Origin: Ctena decussata
Taxonomy: Eukaryota > Mollusca > Bivalvia > Lucinida > Lucinidae
NCBI GenBank assembly: GCA_963989385.1
Contig: OZ022509.1
Span: 52,220,271-52,284,270, forward strand
Length of the DNA stretch: 64,000 nt
Direction: 5' to 3'
Each line of letters starts with the position of its first letter. Within the stretch, counting starts at the first letter, position 1. Position numbers and translations under genes: made by a program. The notes beneath the pieces were generated by a model. It saw only the letters and a list, made by a program, of their open reading frames with translations, ran no database searches and had not been told where the DNA came from. Below are positions 12,160 to 23,103 of this stretch, piece after piece.

Positions 12160-12394
12160 GAGCCGCGACACGAGAAAACCAACAAAGTGGTTGTGCGCCC
12201 AGCGCAGACTCAGATCAGCCTGGGCATCCGCCCAGTCTGATCAGAATCTTCGCTGTCCGCATGACGGTAGCTTAGACTCTTAGCTACCCTTTAAGTGCTT
12301 ACCGGAGAGTCTGAGCGGACTGGGCGGATGCACAGGCTGATCTGAGTCTGCGCAGGGCGCATAACCACTTTTTTGTTTTCTCGTGTCGCGGCTC
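12160..12394. mobile_element. MITE-A copy with 4-bp duplication AAAT
   Basis: A well preserved copy. It begins GAGCCGCGACACGAGAAAAC, ends in the inverted TCTCGTGTCGCGGCTC, and has complementary halves meeting near the AGCTACC motif. It is flanked on both sides by AAAT (12,156-12,159 and 12,395-12,398), a likely target-site duplication. Non-coding. Confidence 0.9.
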
Positions 12395-12460
12395 AAATAA
12401 AAACTACCATTAACTAATGATTACTGTAGACACCATAAAACTAAGACTGTAATACTGAAA

Positions 12461-12535
12461 CAAACAGTGTAGACCTAGATCAGACTGCTCTACAAGTGCA
12501 GTCTGATTAAGGCCTGCACTGTTTGCTAACAGTTC
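12461..12535. repeat. hairpin element E, inner-stem type CAGACTGC
   Basis: Left arm CAAACAGTGTAGACC and right arm ending CTGCACTGTTTG pair. The inner stem GATCAGACTGC pairs with GCAGTCTGATT across a 9-base loop. The outer arm matches the copy at 961 but the inner stem does not. Confidence 0.75.
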
Positions 12536-12826
12536 TATTAAATGTCCAGCAACATAATACAAGAATGAACTGTATTCGAGGATGATACATGGCCTTACGC
12601 TCTTAAAAGGGCGATCAAAAGACGCGTTAAGAAAAGCTGACCATATCAGATCTTGCAACTTCATTTTACAAAGTGAATGCTACACATTTCAATTTTATTT
12701 CGGACATCTACATTTTGCATACTTTCAAATTATTTTGTACATGTCGATATTTATTTTGCTTATTTTACTTGTCATGTTAAAATGCTTTAAGCCAGCTCGC
12801 ACACATGCGCAGTTCCGCCAGGGCAC

Positions 12827-12911
12827 GGAAATATTTAGTTCACAATATCTGCAAATGGTCAGAGCCAGAGGCTTGTGTATAAAGCCTCTGGTGAGAGCGG
12901 ACTAAATTTCC
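12827..12911. repeat. hairpin with CCAGAGGCTT stem
   Basis: Ten bases at 12,865-12,874 pair perfectly with 12,882-12,891 across a 7-base loop. Outer arms GGAAATATTTAGT and ACTAAATTTCC pair around them. A similar CCAGAGGCTT / AGCCTCTGG pair sits at about 46,484-46,576. Confidence 0.65.
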
Positions 12912-13007
12912 ACGTGACTGAAGAGCTACGCTAATTTTGCACAAAATAACGTTTGTTTTGCATACTTAAAACAAATATTGCATACATTCAATTTTGACAT
13001 GTGTGAA

Positions 13008-13200
13008 ATAGATTTTAATGTTAAAATTTACTTTGCATACGTGAAAATTCTTTTGCAAACGTGAACGTTCACGTGTGCAAAATAAAGGTCAATATGCAAT
13101 GTGATATTTGCAAAATATATTTTAATGTTGAAATTTATTTAGCACATGTAAAATTATTTTTTACACAATGAACTTTAACGTGTGCAAAATAAAGGTTGAC
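13008..13200. repeat. imperfect tandem duplication (about 105-110 bp unit)
   Basis: Two successive stretches share TTTTAATGTTRAAATTTA, a CATRYGTRAAA block and GTGTGCAAAATAAAGGT in the same order. The first carries the palindrome GTGAACGTTCAC. Confidence 0.65.
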
Positions 13201-15082
13201 CTTTGTTATGCATACATTAAAGTAAGTACGCCTTCACTATTGCCCTTCCTTCTATTCATTGTTTCAGAACTGACATAATAAATAATTTTTGCTGATGAGC
13301 CAAATACTTATCATTGCAGCTGTTGCAACTTAGTTATGACATCTGAAATCTTTCTCCTCCTACTTTTTGTGAAATTTTTGAAGATAAAAGCTTAATTTTG
13401 CACATAAATATATGCTGCGATCTTATTAAAGCTACTTTTCGCAAAAGATTATGCTTAGATTCTTTATGTTTACAAACAACATATGTCATGATGCAGCATC
13501 AAAAATATCTAACTCCAAAACTTTTGGCTAAACTATAACGCTGTTAATCGACCAACACAGTAACACTAAAAACATAAACAGCCGTTGCTTTGAAGATGGA
13601 AAGCATATTTATGAATTGTTACAGCTGTTCCTGAGTGTGTAAGACTGTAACAACTTAAAACAACAATAGCCTTTGAATGAGAAAACTAAGACCTGTTGCA
13701 AATGAGCTCGCAGTGTACAGGTTCACTGAATCCGAATATGCACCGATAAAACGGTAGAAACCCCGGGTTTGAACCAGTCGACATGAATGCGTTATCGAAG
13801 GCCCGATGTTGGCAGTCTAACGTGATGGAGGAAATTAGAGAATCCGCAGAACTCACAACCCTGGGATGCGTGATCATTAGCCTGGTGCCAAGGCTGGGTA
13901 TCTAACTCGGGCCGCAGCGAAGAAGCGTTTCCCTGCTCTGTCCAGATCCCTGTTGTCAATCAGCTCAATTGAGTAGAAAGAAATTAAAGTGAAATGAAAT
14001 AAAATAAAAGAAAGTCATCATCCCATTTTCCATGTCAAGATTCAAAGACCTTAGAAAAGGGAAAAACAAAAACGCATTACATGTAGCTCTAAAAAAGAAC
14101 AGTTTGTACCATAGCACATGGTAGTGCCAGCTTTAAGAGGAAACTCTCGTACTTCGACTCTGTCCTTTTTTCGTAAGAGCTGTTTCATAAGTCACGCCAT
14201 CAAAAATTAAAAGCACGTCGCGTTACAACATCAGCAAATGTAGCCTGGGCGCATGCTAAATCTGACAAGGTCTGGAACAGTTTGCTGATGTATAACTTGG
14301 TCATGCACAATTTTCATATGCCATACAGATTTTCTCGTGGTTGGCGCATATGACCCCATGTGATTTATAATTAATCGTTCACCAGTGAAAATATAAAAGG
14401 AAGGTTAGGCAATAAAGATCATATCAACCTTATGAATATTATACTATCGATTATTACTGCTTTTGTACATACTATAAATAAATTACTCATAAAATTCATT
14501 AATTTCGCTCGATTTACTTTTCATCTTTTTCGATTCCCAAACCATCCTTATCTTGTCTATTATCCCTGCGTTTATTCCTTGTCACACATTTTACGGCCCT
14601 GTGATAACATTTAATGTCGTCATGACATGAAAAAGAAAATGAACTATCGCTTAAATGTTTATTTGACCTATAAACAGATAGAAGCTAAAGCCTGAGATAT
14701 ATCAGTTAGGATGGGGAAGGTGGTGTTAGAGTGGGGTGGGGAGTGGAGAGGGGTGCGGAGGCGGGGCAGAGCAGGGCAACAGGGCAATGCAGAGAAAATA
14801 TGTTATAGTGCTGATACAGCTTGAAGCTGTCATATTTGAAATCGACACTTGGAAATTGGACTGGCGCAAAAAGGCCAAATTTCAAATACACTACTGACCT
14901 CAGCACAAAAATAGAAGAGATTATTTATGGCAGAACTCTAGCCCCACCCCACCCACTCTCAACCACTCACCCTACCCACACACACCCACGCACACACCCA
15001 ACCATCCTGTAAAAGCTTCAGCGACACTATGTTTTTAAACTGATTAAAAACCCAGAGGACCAGGAAATAGATAAGCCGCACT
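13201..15082. other. no gene recognised; low-complexity patch
   Basis: No open frame with coding character. A C- and A-rich low-complexity patch (CCCACCCACTC, then CACACACCCACG) lies at about 14,941-15,003, with a G-rich counterpart at 14,711-14,770. A GGTTCAAACCC box B-like motif on the minus strand near 13,775 has no convincing box A. Confidence 0.4.
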
Positions 15083-15138
15083 TTGATGATGTACAAGGAG
15101 AAATGTACGGCCGCCACACGGCGCAACAGCAGCTGCTG
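15083..15138 (+). repeat. fragment shared with the LINE ORF1 region
   Basis: About 55 bp (GATGATGTACAAGGAGAAAT through CAACAGCAGCTGCTG) matches, with some substitutions, the segment that recurs at 23,893, 24,264 and 24,642 in the interrupted LINE ORF1. It abuts the MITE-A copy starting at 15,150. Confidence 0.6.
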
Positions 15139-15149
15139 TAATGATAATT

Positions 15150-15365
15150 GAGCCGCGACACGACAAAACCAACAAAGTGGTTGTGCGCCCAGCGCAGACT
15201 CAGTTCAGCTTGGACATCTTGGCTATCCGCATGAAGGTAGCTTAGACCCATAGCTACCCTTTAAGTGCTCAGCAAAGACTCAGATCAGACAGGGCGGATG
15301 CCCAGTCTGATCTGAGTCTGCGCTGGGTGCACATCCACTGTGTTGGTTTTCTTGTGTCGCGGCTC
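15150..15365. mobile_element. MITE-A copy
   Basis: The ends GAGCCGCGACACGACAAAAC and CTTGTGTCGCGGCTC are intact. The left half is shortened relative to 12,160 by loss of part of the GGGCATCCGCCC block. Flanks AATT and AAAT differ by one base, so any duplication is imperfect. Confidence 0.85.
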
Positions 15366-17148
15366 AAATAAATTCTGAAGAAAGATTCACTGAATCAAAG
15401 AATGCATAAATATAAGCGAAAATAGCAGACTCGATTAAAGTGGGCCTGTTTATGTGCAGTAAGGTAATGTTGCGACACGACTGCCAACGCCCCTAGCTTC
15501 AGCTTCGAAGGAAAGGTAAGTAGGAAAATTCTCAGGAACTGACACAATTCAATTCCTTATCCAACCTAAGAACTCTTATTTCAGTACTGACTCAGCCTAG
15601 TAAGCGAACTACTTTTTCTACCATACCAAGTTAGACTTATTTTGAGCTTAAGATTTTCAATAAGGAAAGAGTTTTAAATAATATATGAGGCATTGTGTGC
15701 TGCTTTAAGATCAAAGAGAAATATTGATAATCTTAAAGCTTTGTTGACAAAGATCTGACAAGATACTATATGTCCACCTTAATAAATAATGCTTGAATAG
15801 TACTATGTGGTGGCTAAGTACAGGACATTAGTGTTTGTTCTTAAAGAAACATAAAACACTCTTTAAAACGGCCTTAAATGTCCATCCTAAAGTATAAAGG
15901 ACACCAGGGGTGTGTGCTTAAACAGATACAACCAGTCCACATCCGTATTGCTCTGAGTATGTTAAACTGCTTTAAAACTTTTGGTTTGTTTTCTCTTTTG
16001 TTTTGTTTTTCTTACCGGCTGGTTTTTGGCTAAGAGTTTTACAGAGCCCGGTAACATATAAGTTGAACCTATCTATATCATTGAAAGAGCGAATCTATAT
16101 TTTATGGTAATTGTACAGTTGAAAAACTAGATTCAGATAATACAAAACACTGGAGACTACTAAACCATTAATTAAATAAAATACATTATAGGAAAAGTAT
16201 TTAACCAATAGTAATGATATTTTACAACTCTAAACCCCCGGCAGAATTTCGAAGGATGAATGTATTAGATTTAAACAGACTGAATAAATTAAATGAACTG
16301 ATCTTCAAGAATGTAAAACAAAAGGTATACCGGTATTACCTCAGCTGAGGCATATGGGTGAAACAAAGAGAAGGATAAAAAAAGTCGCAACACGCAGAAA
16401 AAAGCCTAAGTGAACCCAAAACCCGTGAGGCATTGGAATTACCTCCTCCCTGAAATTTAGCAAGATAATTTTTTTCGTCCGTTTTTAGCGCCTGAAGGGT
16501 TCGTAATGGTTGTAGTAATTTTCTTAAAGTTATGCGGCTTATTTGTAAAACAGACTAACCTAGGCAGTGCTATACCACAAATAACAAAAGGATGAAAAAA
16601 AAAACAACTCTTGATATATTTTTTCTAGGTACACCTAATAAGCAGGCACAAAGCGTTGAAAAAGAACTTTCTAACAATGTTGATTCTACTTTGTTTTCCT
16701 GCTTGAAATATATATCAAACAACTTACCAGTTTAAAGGAAAACATGTAACACACATAATATCCTCAGGTATAAACAGTAGTAATTATATAAACTCCACAC
16801 AGCTGACTGTCAGCTGGTTCAGCTATAGCTGGTTTACTGTAATATACTAGCGCAATCCTCATTACCAATAATGTTGAACGTTATATTTAACACTGACACA
16901 GCGAAGTGATGGTCACAAACATAAACAAAACTAGGTTAATCTACCTGTTCAGCGTGGATCTCAGTTTAATTATTTATCCGGAAGAAGATTTTATTTATTT
17001 TCGTCATGACCCCATATTTAAACGTCAGAGTTCAAAATGATAAGCATAAACAACGTAAGGCGTCGAGCGTCCACTTTTTCCTGTTAAAATACGGATCCCG
17101 TCTGAAGAAGAAACTATTAATTTACATTTAAATTGAAAATAATAATTA
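15366..17148. other. no recognised feature
   Basis: AT-rich and unique-looking within the window. No open frame above 60 codons and no palindromic termini noticed. Confidence 0.4.
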
Positions 17149-17384
17149 GAGCCGAGACATGAGAAAACCAACAATGTGGTTGTGCTCCCAGCGCAGACTC
17201 AGATCAGCCTGGGCATCAGCACAGTCCAATCAGAGTCTTTGCTTAGCACTTAAAGGGTAGCTAAGGGTCTAAGCTACCGCCATGCGGACAGCGAAGACTC
17301 TGATCAGACTGGGCGGATGCCCAGGCTGATCTGAGTCTGCGCTGGGCGCAAAACCACATTGTTGGTTTTGTCGTGTCGCGGCTC
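17149..17384. mobile_element. MITE-A copy with 4-bp duplication ATTA
   Basis: Full-length copy, GAGCCGAGACATGAG to GTCGTGTCGCGGCTC, flanked by ATTA on both sides (17,145-17,148 and 17,385-17,388). The interior is oriented oppositely to the 12,160 copy around the central AGCTACC block. Confidence 0.9.
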
Positions 17385-17469
17385 ATTATAATAATTAAAG
17401 TAAGCATTATACTACATAGTGGAAATGAAATTCCTCATAGAAATATATATGACTGCGTTTGCTATGTTA

Positions 17470-18030
17470 TTCAACCAGAGGGGCTGACGTTGCACATTTC
17501 ATTGCTGATGATGAACTTATGACTTATACTGAGTCTGCTTTTTTCATTTCTTGGTGTATGTTTCGCTTCTAAAGGATCTCAGTGTTATAGTAAAAGATTA
17601 TATTCTCTGGTCCTTTAGTATCATTGAGTTCATTTGAAGTCATTTATCATCTTAAGCTAATGCAAAGGGGCATGGCTGCTGGCGTTGTACATTTTATTGC
17701 TGGTCATGAACAGAATCAATTATACCGACTCTGCTATTTTCTCTGGTGTATTCCTTGCTTCCATAGAATCATACTATTCAGACTTTATTCCTCTTCACTG
17801 CAGCTGGCGTTGTGTCGATATTTTCTGATCCTTTGGGATCATTGGGTTCATTTAAAGTCATTTCAAACATAAGTTCGGCTTAAGCCGATGCTAGGGGTCG
17901 TGCCCGGCGTTCCACAATTCATTGCTGGTCATGAGTAGACTCAATTAAACCGAGTTTGTTATTTTTATTTCTTCTGTCTATTCCTTGCTTCCAAAGGATC
18001 TAATTCTTCAGAATTTATATAATTTTGAAA
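17470..18030 (+). repeat. three tandem copies of a 196-224 bp repeat
   Basis: The block TTGCTGGTCATGA or a variant recurs at about 17,502, 17,698 and 17,922, each followed by an ACCGAGTCTGC-like and a CCTTGCTTCCA-like motif. The same family occurs singly at 28,138-28,262 and inside the right arm of the foldback element near 5,740. Spacing is 196 then 224 bp. Class unknown. Confidence 0.7.
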
Positions 18031-18089
18031 TAATTTTATTATGTCATGTAGTTCAAGGCAACACTCTAGATAAGGATTTTATCTATCTT

Positions 18090-18311
18090 GGGTCGTATTT
18101 ATAAAACCACTTAAGCCGTTGCTATGCTGTTGCTAAGGCTCAATTTCTATGAAGGAGATTCCCTACAACTATGAAATTTGCTCTGGAGGAACAGTCTTTT
18201 TCAGACTGTTCCTCCAGAGCAAATTCCATAGTTGTAGGAAATCTCCTTCATAGAAATTCAGCCTTAGCAACAGCATAGCAACCACTTAAGTCGTTTTATA
18301 GATACGGGCCC
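18090..18311. mobile_element. MITE-B copy 1, near-perfect palindrome
   Basis: The whole element is one inverted repeat with ends GGGTCGTATTTATAAAACC and TTTTATAGATACGGGCCC. The centre GGAGGAACAGTCT pairs with AGACTGTTCCTCC across about 5 bases. Arms of about 105 bp differ at few positions. Two more copies lie at 19,925 and 21,976. Confidence 0.9.
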
Positions 18312-18926
18312 TGGTGATTATTCTGGGATCTGATACTTTTATTTGTCTTTTTCATGCAGATAATATATGACAGTGTCTGATATTTTGAGCCTTATGGAGC
18401 GAAACATCGGATATTTTGTTTTTAACATTTTGATATTTATTAGTGCTTCCACAATAGATTTTGAGAAGCACAAAGCAATGGCGCTAAGGTTTACTGCGAA
18501 AGCAAACGATATTCACACCAGTCCGATTTTTAGTTTTCGATTCAATGATTGGATAAAATATACATACTAGCTGGATAAACTTTTGTTACTCTGGTTCGTG
18601 ACATCGCTTTACTAAGATCTATAATGCGAACATTCTTAAAAGCGTGTAGATGAAGAAAATTAAAGAAGCCGATAGAAATGTTAAATCACTCTTTTCATGT
18701 GACGCTTTGAAATTTATTAGTCAGTGCGCGGAAAGCAAATTAACTTTACGTGCAAATTTTATGACGTCATTTTCATTTTACGTGTCGTGACGTCAAGGTC
18801 GTACATCTACAGTGTACTAGGCTCAAAATGCCAGGCACTGTCACAATTATGATAATATAGACTGTATCTACAAATTATCACTATCTCTATTTAGACCTTC
18901 GTCAAGTGTGAGCCCCCTCCCCCAAT

Positions 18927-18959
<33 letters not shown>

Positions 18960-19924
18960 AGCATGGGACATTATTAAGAGGCAACATAATGTATACATTG
19001 AAAAGCCGATCTGTCGTGACTCTATCGCAGCACATTGAGCCTGAACCAAACCGTTCAGAACATTCCGTATATCACCCTTTCTGTTGTTGTTGGTTTAGAA
19101 ACACAAACTGCTAAAAAACGAAATCAGTGTTCCAGGTGGAGGTCATAGACAAAAAATCAAATCGTCATAGTAATGGAGTTGCTAGTCAGGCGTCTTTCTC
19201 AGAGTTTTTATTCTACATCAGCTAAAAATAGAGTACGCAGAAGGTCTGACATGTTCGATGAAAATACGAAAAGTATGGAAATCCAAACAAGTGCATACTT
19301 TTAAATCTGCCTCTGAGTATATAATAGATCTCACTACCCAGAAATTCGAATGACAAGGCTTTTTGTCCCTGTTTGACCTGTACGTTCGTTTCTCGAAAAT
19401 AAAATGACATTTTAGTAAAAAGTTTTTCAGATTTGGTTTACAGGTTACGGCTGAATGTACACTTACTAATAAACTTTTTTTTTTTTTTTTTTTTTTTTGG
19501 GGGGGGGTCTTTTTAAAGCGTTATGCCTCATAGCTTACATGTTTCGGTATTGCTATTCTTTGAGGTTACTCTATTTCTCATCTTGATCGTAGAGGACAAG
19601 CAGAGCATGCATGGTCCTTATCATTATAGGATGGTAGTGTGAGCTCAAACAAGTTGGTTAGATTTTAGGGTATTCCTTTACCTTGAACCCGAGACAAAAT
19701 GACTATTCTCCCTGGGGACAGTAAGAATAATAACAGCTTGTATCCGATTTCGGTTTATTAATGATGCAATGTGTAGTCTGCACATATGTTTAACAAGACC
19801 TCACACATTCACAGACATAAACCAAACTATTACATGTCACAAGGCTTATTCTAACATGAATATACCTTTACTACTAAATTGCCGATATTGTTATAATAGC
19901 AGCCGCACTTCTTTAACAAGACCA
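18312..19924. other. no gene recognised; simple repeats
   Basis: Contains (CA)n at 18,930-18,953 and a T-run followed by a G-run at 19,478-19,507. Short open frames at 18,367 and 19,222 show no motif and are not called. Confidence 0.45.
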
Positions 19925-20148
19925 TGGGCCGTATTTATAAAACGACTTAAGTCGTTGCTATGCTGTTGCTAAGGATAAATTTCTATGAAGGCGGTTCCCT
20001 ACAACTATGAATTTTGCTCCGGAGGAACAGTCTGAAAAAGACTGTTCCTCCAGAGCAAATTTCATAGTTGTAGAGAATGTCCCTCAAAGAAATTCTGCCT
20101 TAGCAACAGCATAGCAACGACTTAAGTTGTTTTATAAATACGATCCCA
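19925..20148. mobile_element. MITE-B copy 2
   Basis: Ends GGGCCGTATTTATAAAACG and TTTTATAAATACGATCCC, with the same GGAGGAACAGTCT centre. Highly similar to copy 1. Confidence 0.9.
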
Positions 20149-20661
20149 TATCCCCTGGGTACAATACTAGAAGAGACACATTATCTCGGTGTGTGCTTGT
20201 TTGTGAGTGCACATGTAGAGATTTGACGGTCCGATAAGATGCGAACCAACGCCGACGCTGTGACGTAGGAACAACTGGCGTGTGGCACTCGCATAGAAAA
20301 TCGCAATAGGTTCTACCTATGGTAAGGGGTTGATTTTTCAGAAGCCCTCTGCAGAGATTCGTTTGGATTTCCACGTGTTAACAAAACACAATTTGGCGTG
20401 AACTGGCCGAATATATTTACTTTGTAGCTTTTTATTGATTTTTGTAAAACCGTGGACGAATAACTAAGCTAATCAAGAGGAATACCCCAACAAAACTTCA
20501 GAGTTGGAGATGTGCAACAACAAAACGCATTCTGGAGTTGTCTGAAAATATATTTCTATTATCATTATTATTATTATGCAATTAAAATATCAAATGTTCT
20601 ATTGCCTGTAAACATGTATTTACTTTCAAACATTTTATAGTCTACATAAAAAGATCATATA

Positions 20662-21572
20662 CGAGGGGTGTTCGAAAAGATTTGCAAATGGCGTAATTTC
20701 TTGATAACGACTATAAAGACAGAATTACTGATAGCAAAAACACATAAAGCTATGTTATGCCTACAGAAGTTTGCAAACGCACCCATATTTTCTTAAAAGG
20801 ACAAGTTTTTAACCTCTTTTAAAGAGGTATACCCTACAGGCACTGCAGAATTCTACTTTAGTAGGCCGTAATTCATATATGAACAGTCTTTGATTTTTTT
20901 TTTAATTTTTCTGCTTTAAGACAATGTCCAGACAATATTGTCCTGTAAATATGGCGGAAATTATATTTAAACTAGGTTCAGTACTGTCACGTAAATATGT
21001 ATTATCCGTATTTCATGTTATAGCAAACTCTCCCTTTCTACTAAAGTTATTATGATTTTGTTATGAAAATAAGTCTGTTAGTAATCGAAATCTTGTCAGC
21101 AAGAGCATTTGCATGGATCAGCTAAAATCTGTCAATAAATTCAAATTAATGCAAAATATGAAACTGCTACAAACTTTCAAAAATGACGTTGACGTCGATT
21201 TTAATAGCGTCATAAGAACTGCGCATTGCGTTGCAAGGAATGACTCGATAACAGTGCCACCCTTCTAACTTTTGTATGGATAATGTGGGCAACGATGGAC
21301 ATGCAGTTTACAAACATATATTTTGCATTTATAACGATATTCGAAATAAGGGCCTAACACTGAAAAGATTTGACATGTAAAATTAACCCAGTGGTATGAC
21401 TGTGGCCTAATAAACTGCAATGTAAGTCAGTAAGAAAAAGTGCCTTTGTAATTTGTTTGGTATCATTGTAAAGACCAAATGTAGTGCTTTCAGTACATGC
21501 ATAGCATTTGTACCCAGTATGCCCTTACACAAAGTTACGAGGCCATTTGCAAAACTTTTCGAACGCCCCTCG
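20662..21572. mobile_element. non-autonomous mariner-type element (911 bp)
   Basis: Terminal inverted repeats CGAGGGGTGTTCGAAAAG and CTTTTCGAACGCCCCTCG, each continued by a TTTGCAAATGG-like block, are flanked by TA on both sides (20,660-20,661 and 21,573-21,574). The ends and TA target fit mariner-family elements. No transposase frame with D,D motifs is visible between them, so it appears internally deleted or decayed. Confidence 0.8.
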
Positions 21573-21975
21573 TAGTCAATAATCATCCAATAATCAAAGA
21601 AGACATTCGCGGGAAAGAATTTCCGTTTCTGGTTAAGGAGTGAGGTATTTTGGGGTCTTCCCGCAAGAAAAGTTTTGACAGAAAAGTGGTATGGAAACCC
21701 ATTAAACCCATTCTGGTATTATCTTACGGAACACATTTGAGCTAGCGTTTATTGTTTTCATTTTATCTCTAAAACGCGCCTTGTGTTTTCGGTTTAACAG
21801 ATTATGCATACTCACATCCTGCACCTGTTTGTTTTGAATGTTCTAGCTATAAGACATTTTCTTCTTTTAATTGGTAAAAAAATAATTCGTATATTTGCTC
21901 ATTCATAGATAGCAAGAGGAATGATAGTTTTGTCACACAACTTATTGTTAGTGAACATGTTACACTTATCAACCA

Positions 21976-22198
21976 GGTGCCATATCCATAAAACAACTTA
22001 AGTGGTTGCTATGCTGTTGCTAAGGCTAAATTTCTTTGAAGGAGATTCCCTACAACCATGAAATTGCTCTGGAGGAACAGTCTTATAAAGATTGTTCCTC
22101 CAGACCAAATTTCATAGTTGTAGGGTATCTCCTTTATAGATATTTAGCCTAGGCAACCGCATAGCAACGATTTAAGTGGCTTTATGAATACGGCCCCA
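21976..22198. mobile_element. MITE-B copy 3
   Basis: Same palindromic structure (GGAGGAACAGTCT centre, GCTATGCTGTTGCTAAGG arm), with ends GGTGCCATATCC and GAATACGGCCCC. More diverged than the other two copies. It abuts the MITE-C copy that begins at 22,200. Confidence 0.85.
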
Positions 22199-22199
22199 G

Positions 22200-22440
22200 G
22201 GCCCAGTTGTTCAAAGCATCGTTAGCTTAAAGAAGTCGTTAGCAGAGGATTTGTTAAGTCTGATATACTCACAAAATGAATTGCATTAATACTGTTCGCT
22301 AAAAATGTGAGAAGCGTTTGCAGTGCAAAAGCTCCTCACATATTTTCGGCAAAAAATGGCAAAGGTTCTACATAAAAACGTTTTACAATTTAACGACTCG
22401 TTAACTGATTATGTCATTAGTTTTGAACAAGTGAGCCCGG
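22200..22440. mobile_element. MITE-C copy 1 (CCCAGTTGTTCAAAG ends)
   Basis: The left end GGCCCAGTTGTTCAAAGC pairs with the right end TTTTGAACAAGTGAGCCC. Inside are GTTAGC / GTTAAC stems and an AAAAACTCCTC-like palindrome. The second copy is at 33,757-33,982. Confidence 0.75.
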
Positions 22441-22654
22441 GAGTTTCAACTTAGTGTCTGATATACAAGTACTATGGCAACCGGATACTATGACAACCTA
22501 GCATTGTTTATGGTCCATCGGCATCTCCATTCGAGAATCTCAGACCTGTAAAAATAAATATAAATATTATATACAAAGTTTGTATCTCTTTTTAAAAGAG
22601 GTGAATATAATGGCAGTGTGCCTATAGAGTTTAGATTAGGTTTTCTCACTGGGG

Positions 22655-22892
22655 TAGTCGGGTCGGCGGTTGGTTCTGAGGTAACTTTAAATACCGGGAC
22701 GTTCTACTAATTTTTATAGCAGTAGGACAAGGTCCGGCTGTACCTGCAGCAGGTGCGGGATAGGGGTTGTTTGGATACCTTTACTCTCGTCTATCCTAAC
22801 TTCCTTTTTCTTTCTCCCTGTTTTGGGAGACAGCCTGACAGAGACTGAAATATGGTCTCTAAGAGCCATTGGCCCCAAATCAACCAACTAAC
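22655..22892 (+). repeat. SINE-like element copy 4
   Basis: Shares GTAGGACAAGGTCC, TGCAGCAGGTGCGG, a CTCGTCTATC block, GGGAGACAGCC and the tail CCCCAAATCAACCAACTAACC with the copies at 10.65 and 11.15 kb. Confidence 0.65.
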
Positions 22893-23103
22893 CAGGACTT
22901 CACACGACGGGGCTAATATCGCTTAACTGTATGTTCACAGGTCTTCCGGTTTGGCGAGAAACTAAGATGGACGTAATTTTTGGCATGTAGACAAAGAAAA
23001 ATACTACCAGGTGCGTGAAGTACAAAATTAAGATGTGTTGCGGCTATAAGAATGAGGTGTTAATCCATTTATATTCATCACAACATTTATAAGCTTTAAA
23101 TAA

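Noticed and set aside
13686..13877. GGTTCAAACCC motif as a box B of a tRNA-like gene
   Set aside because: No box A at the proper distance and no stem complementarity were found.
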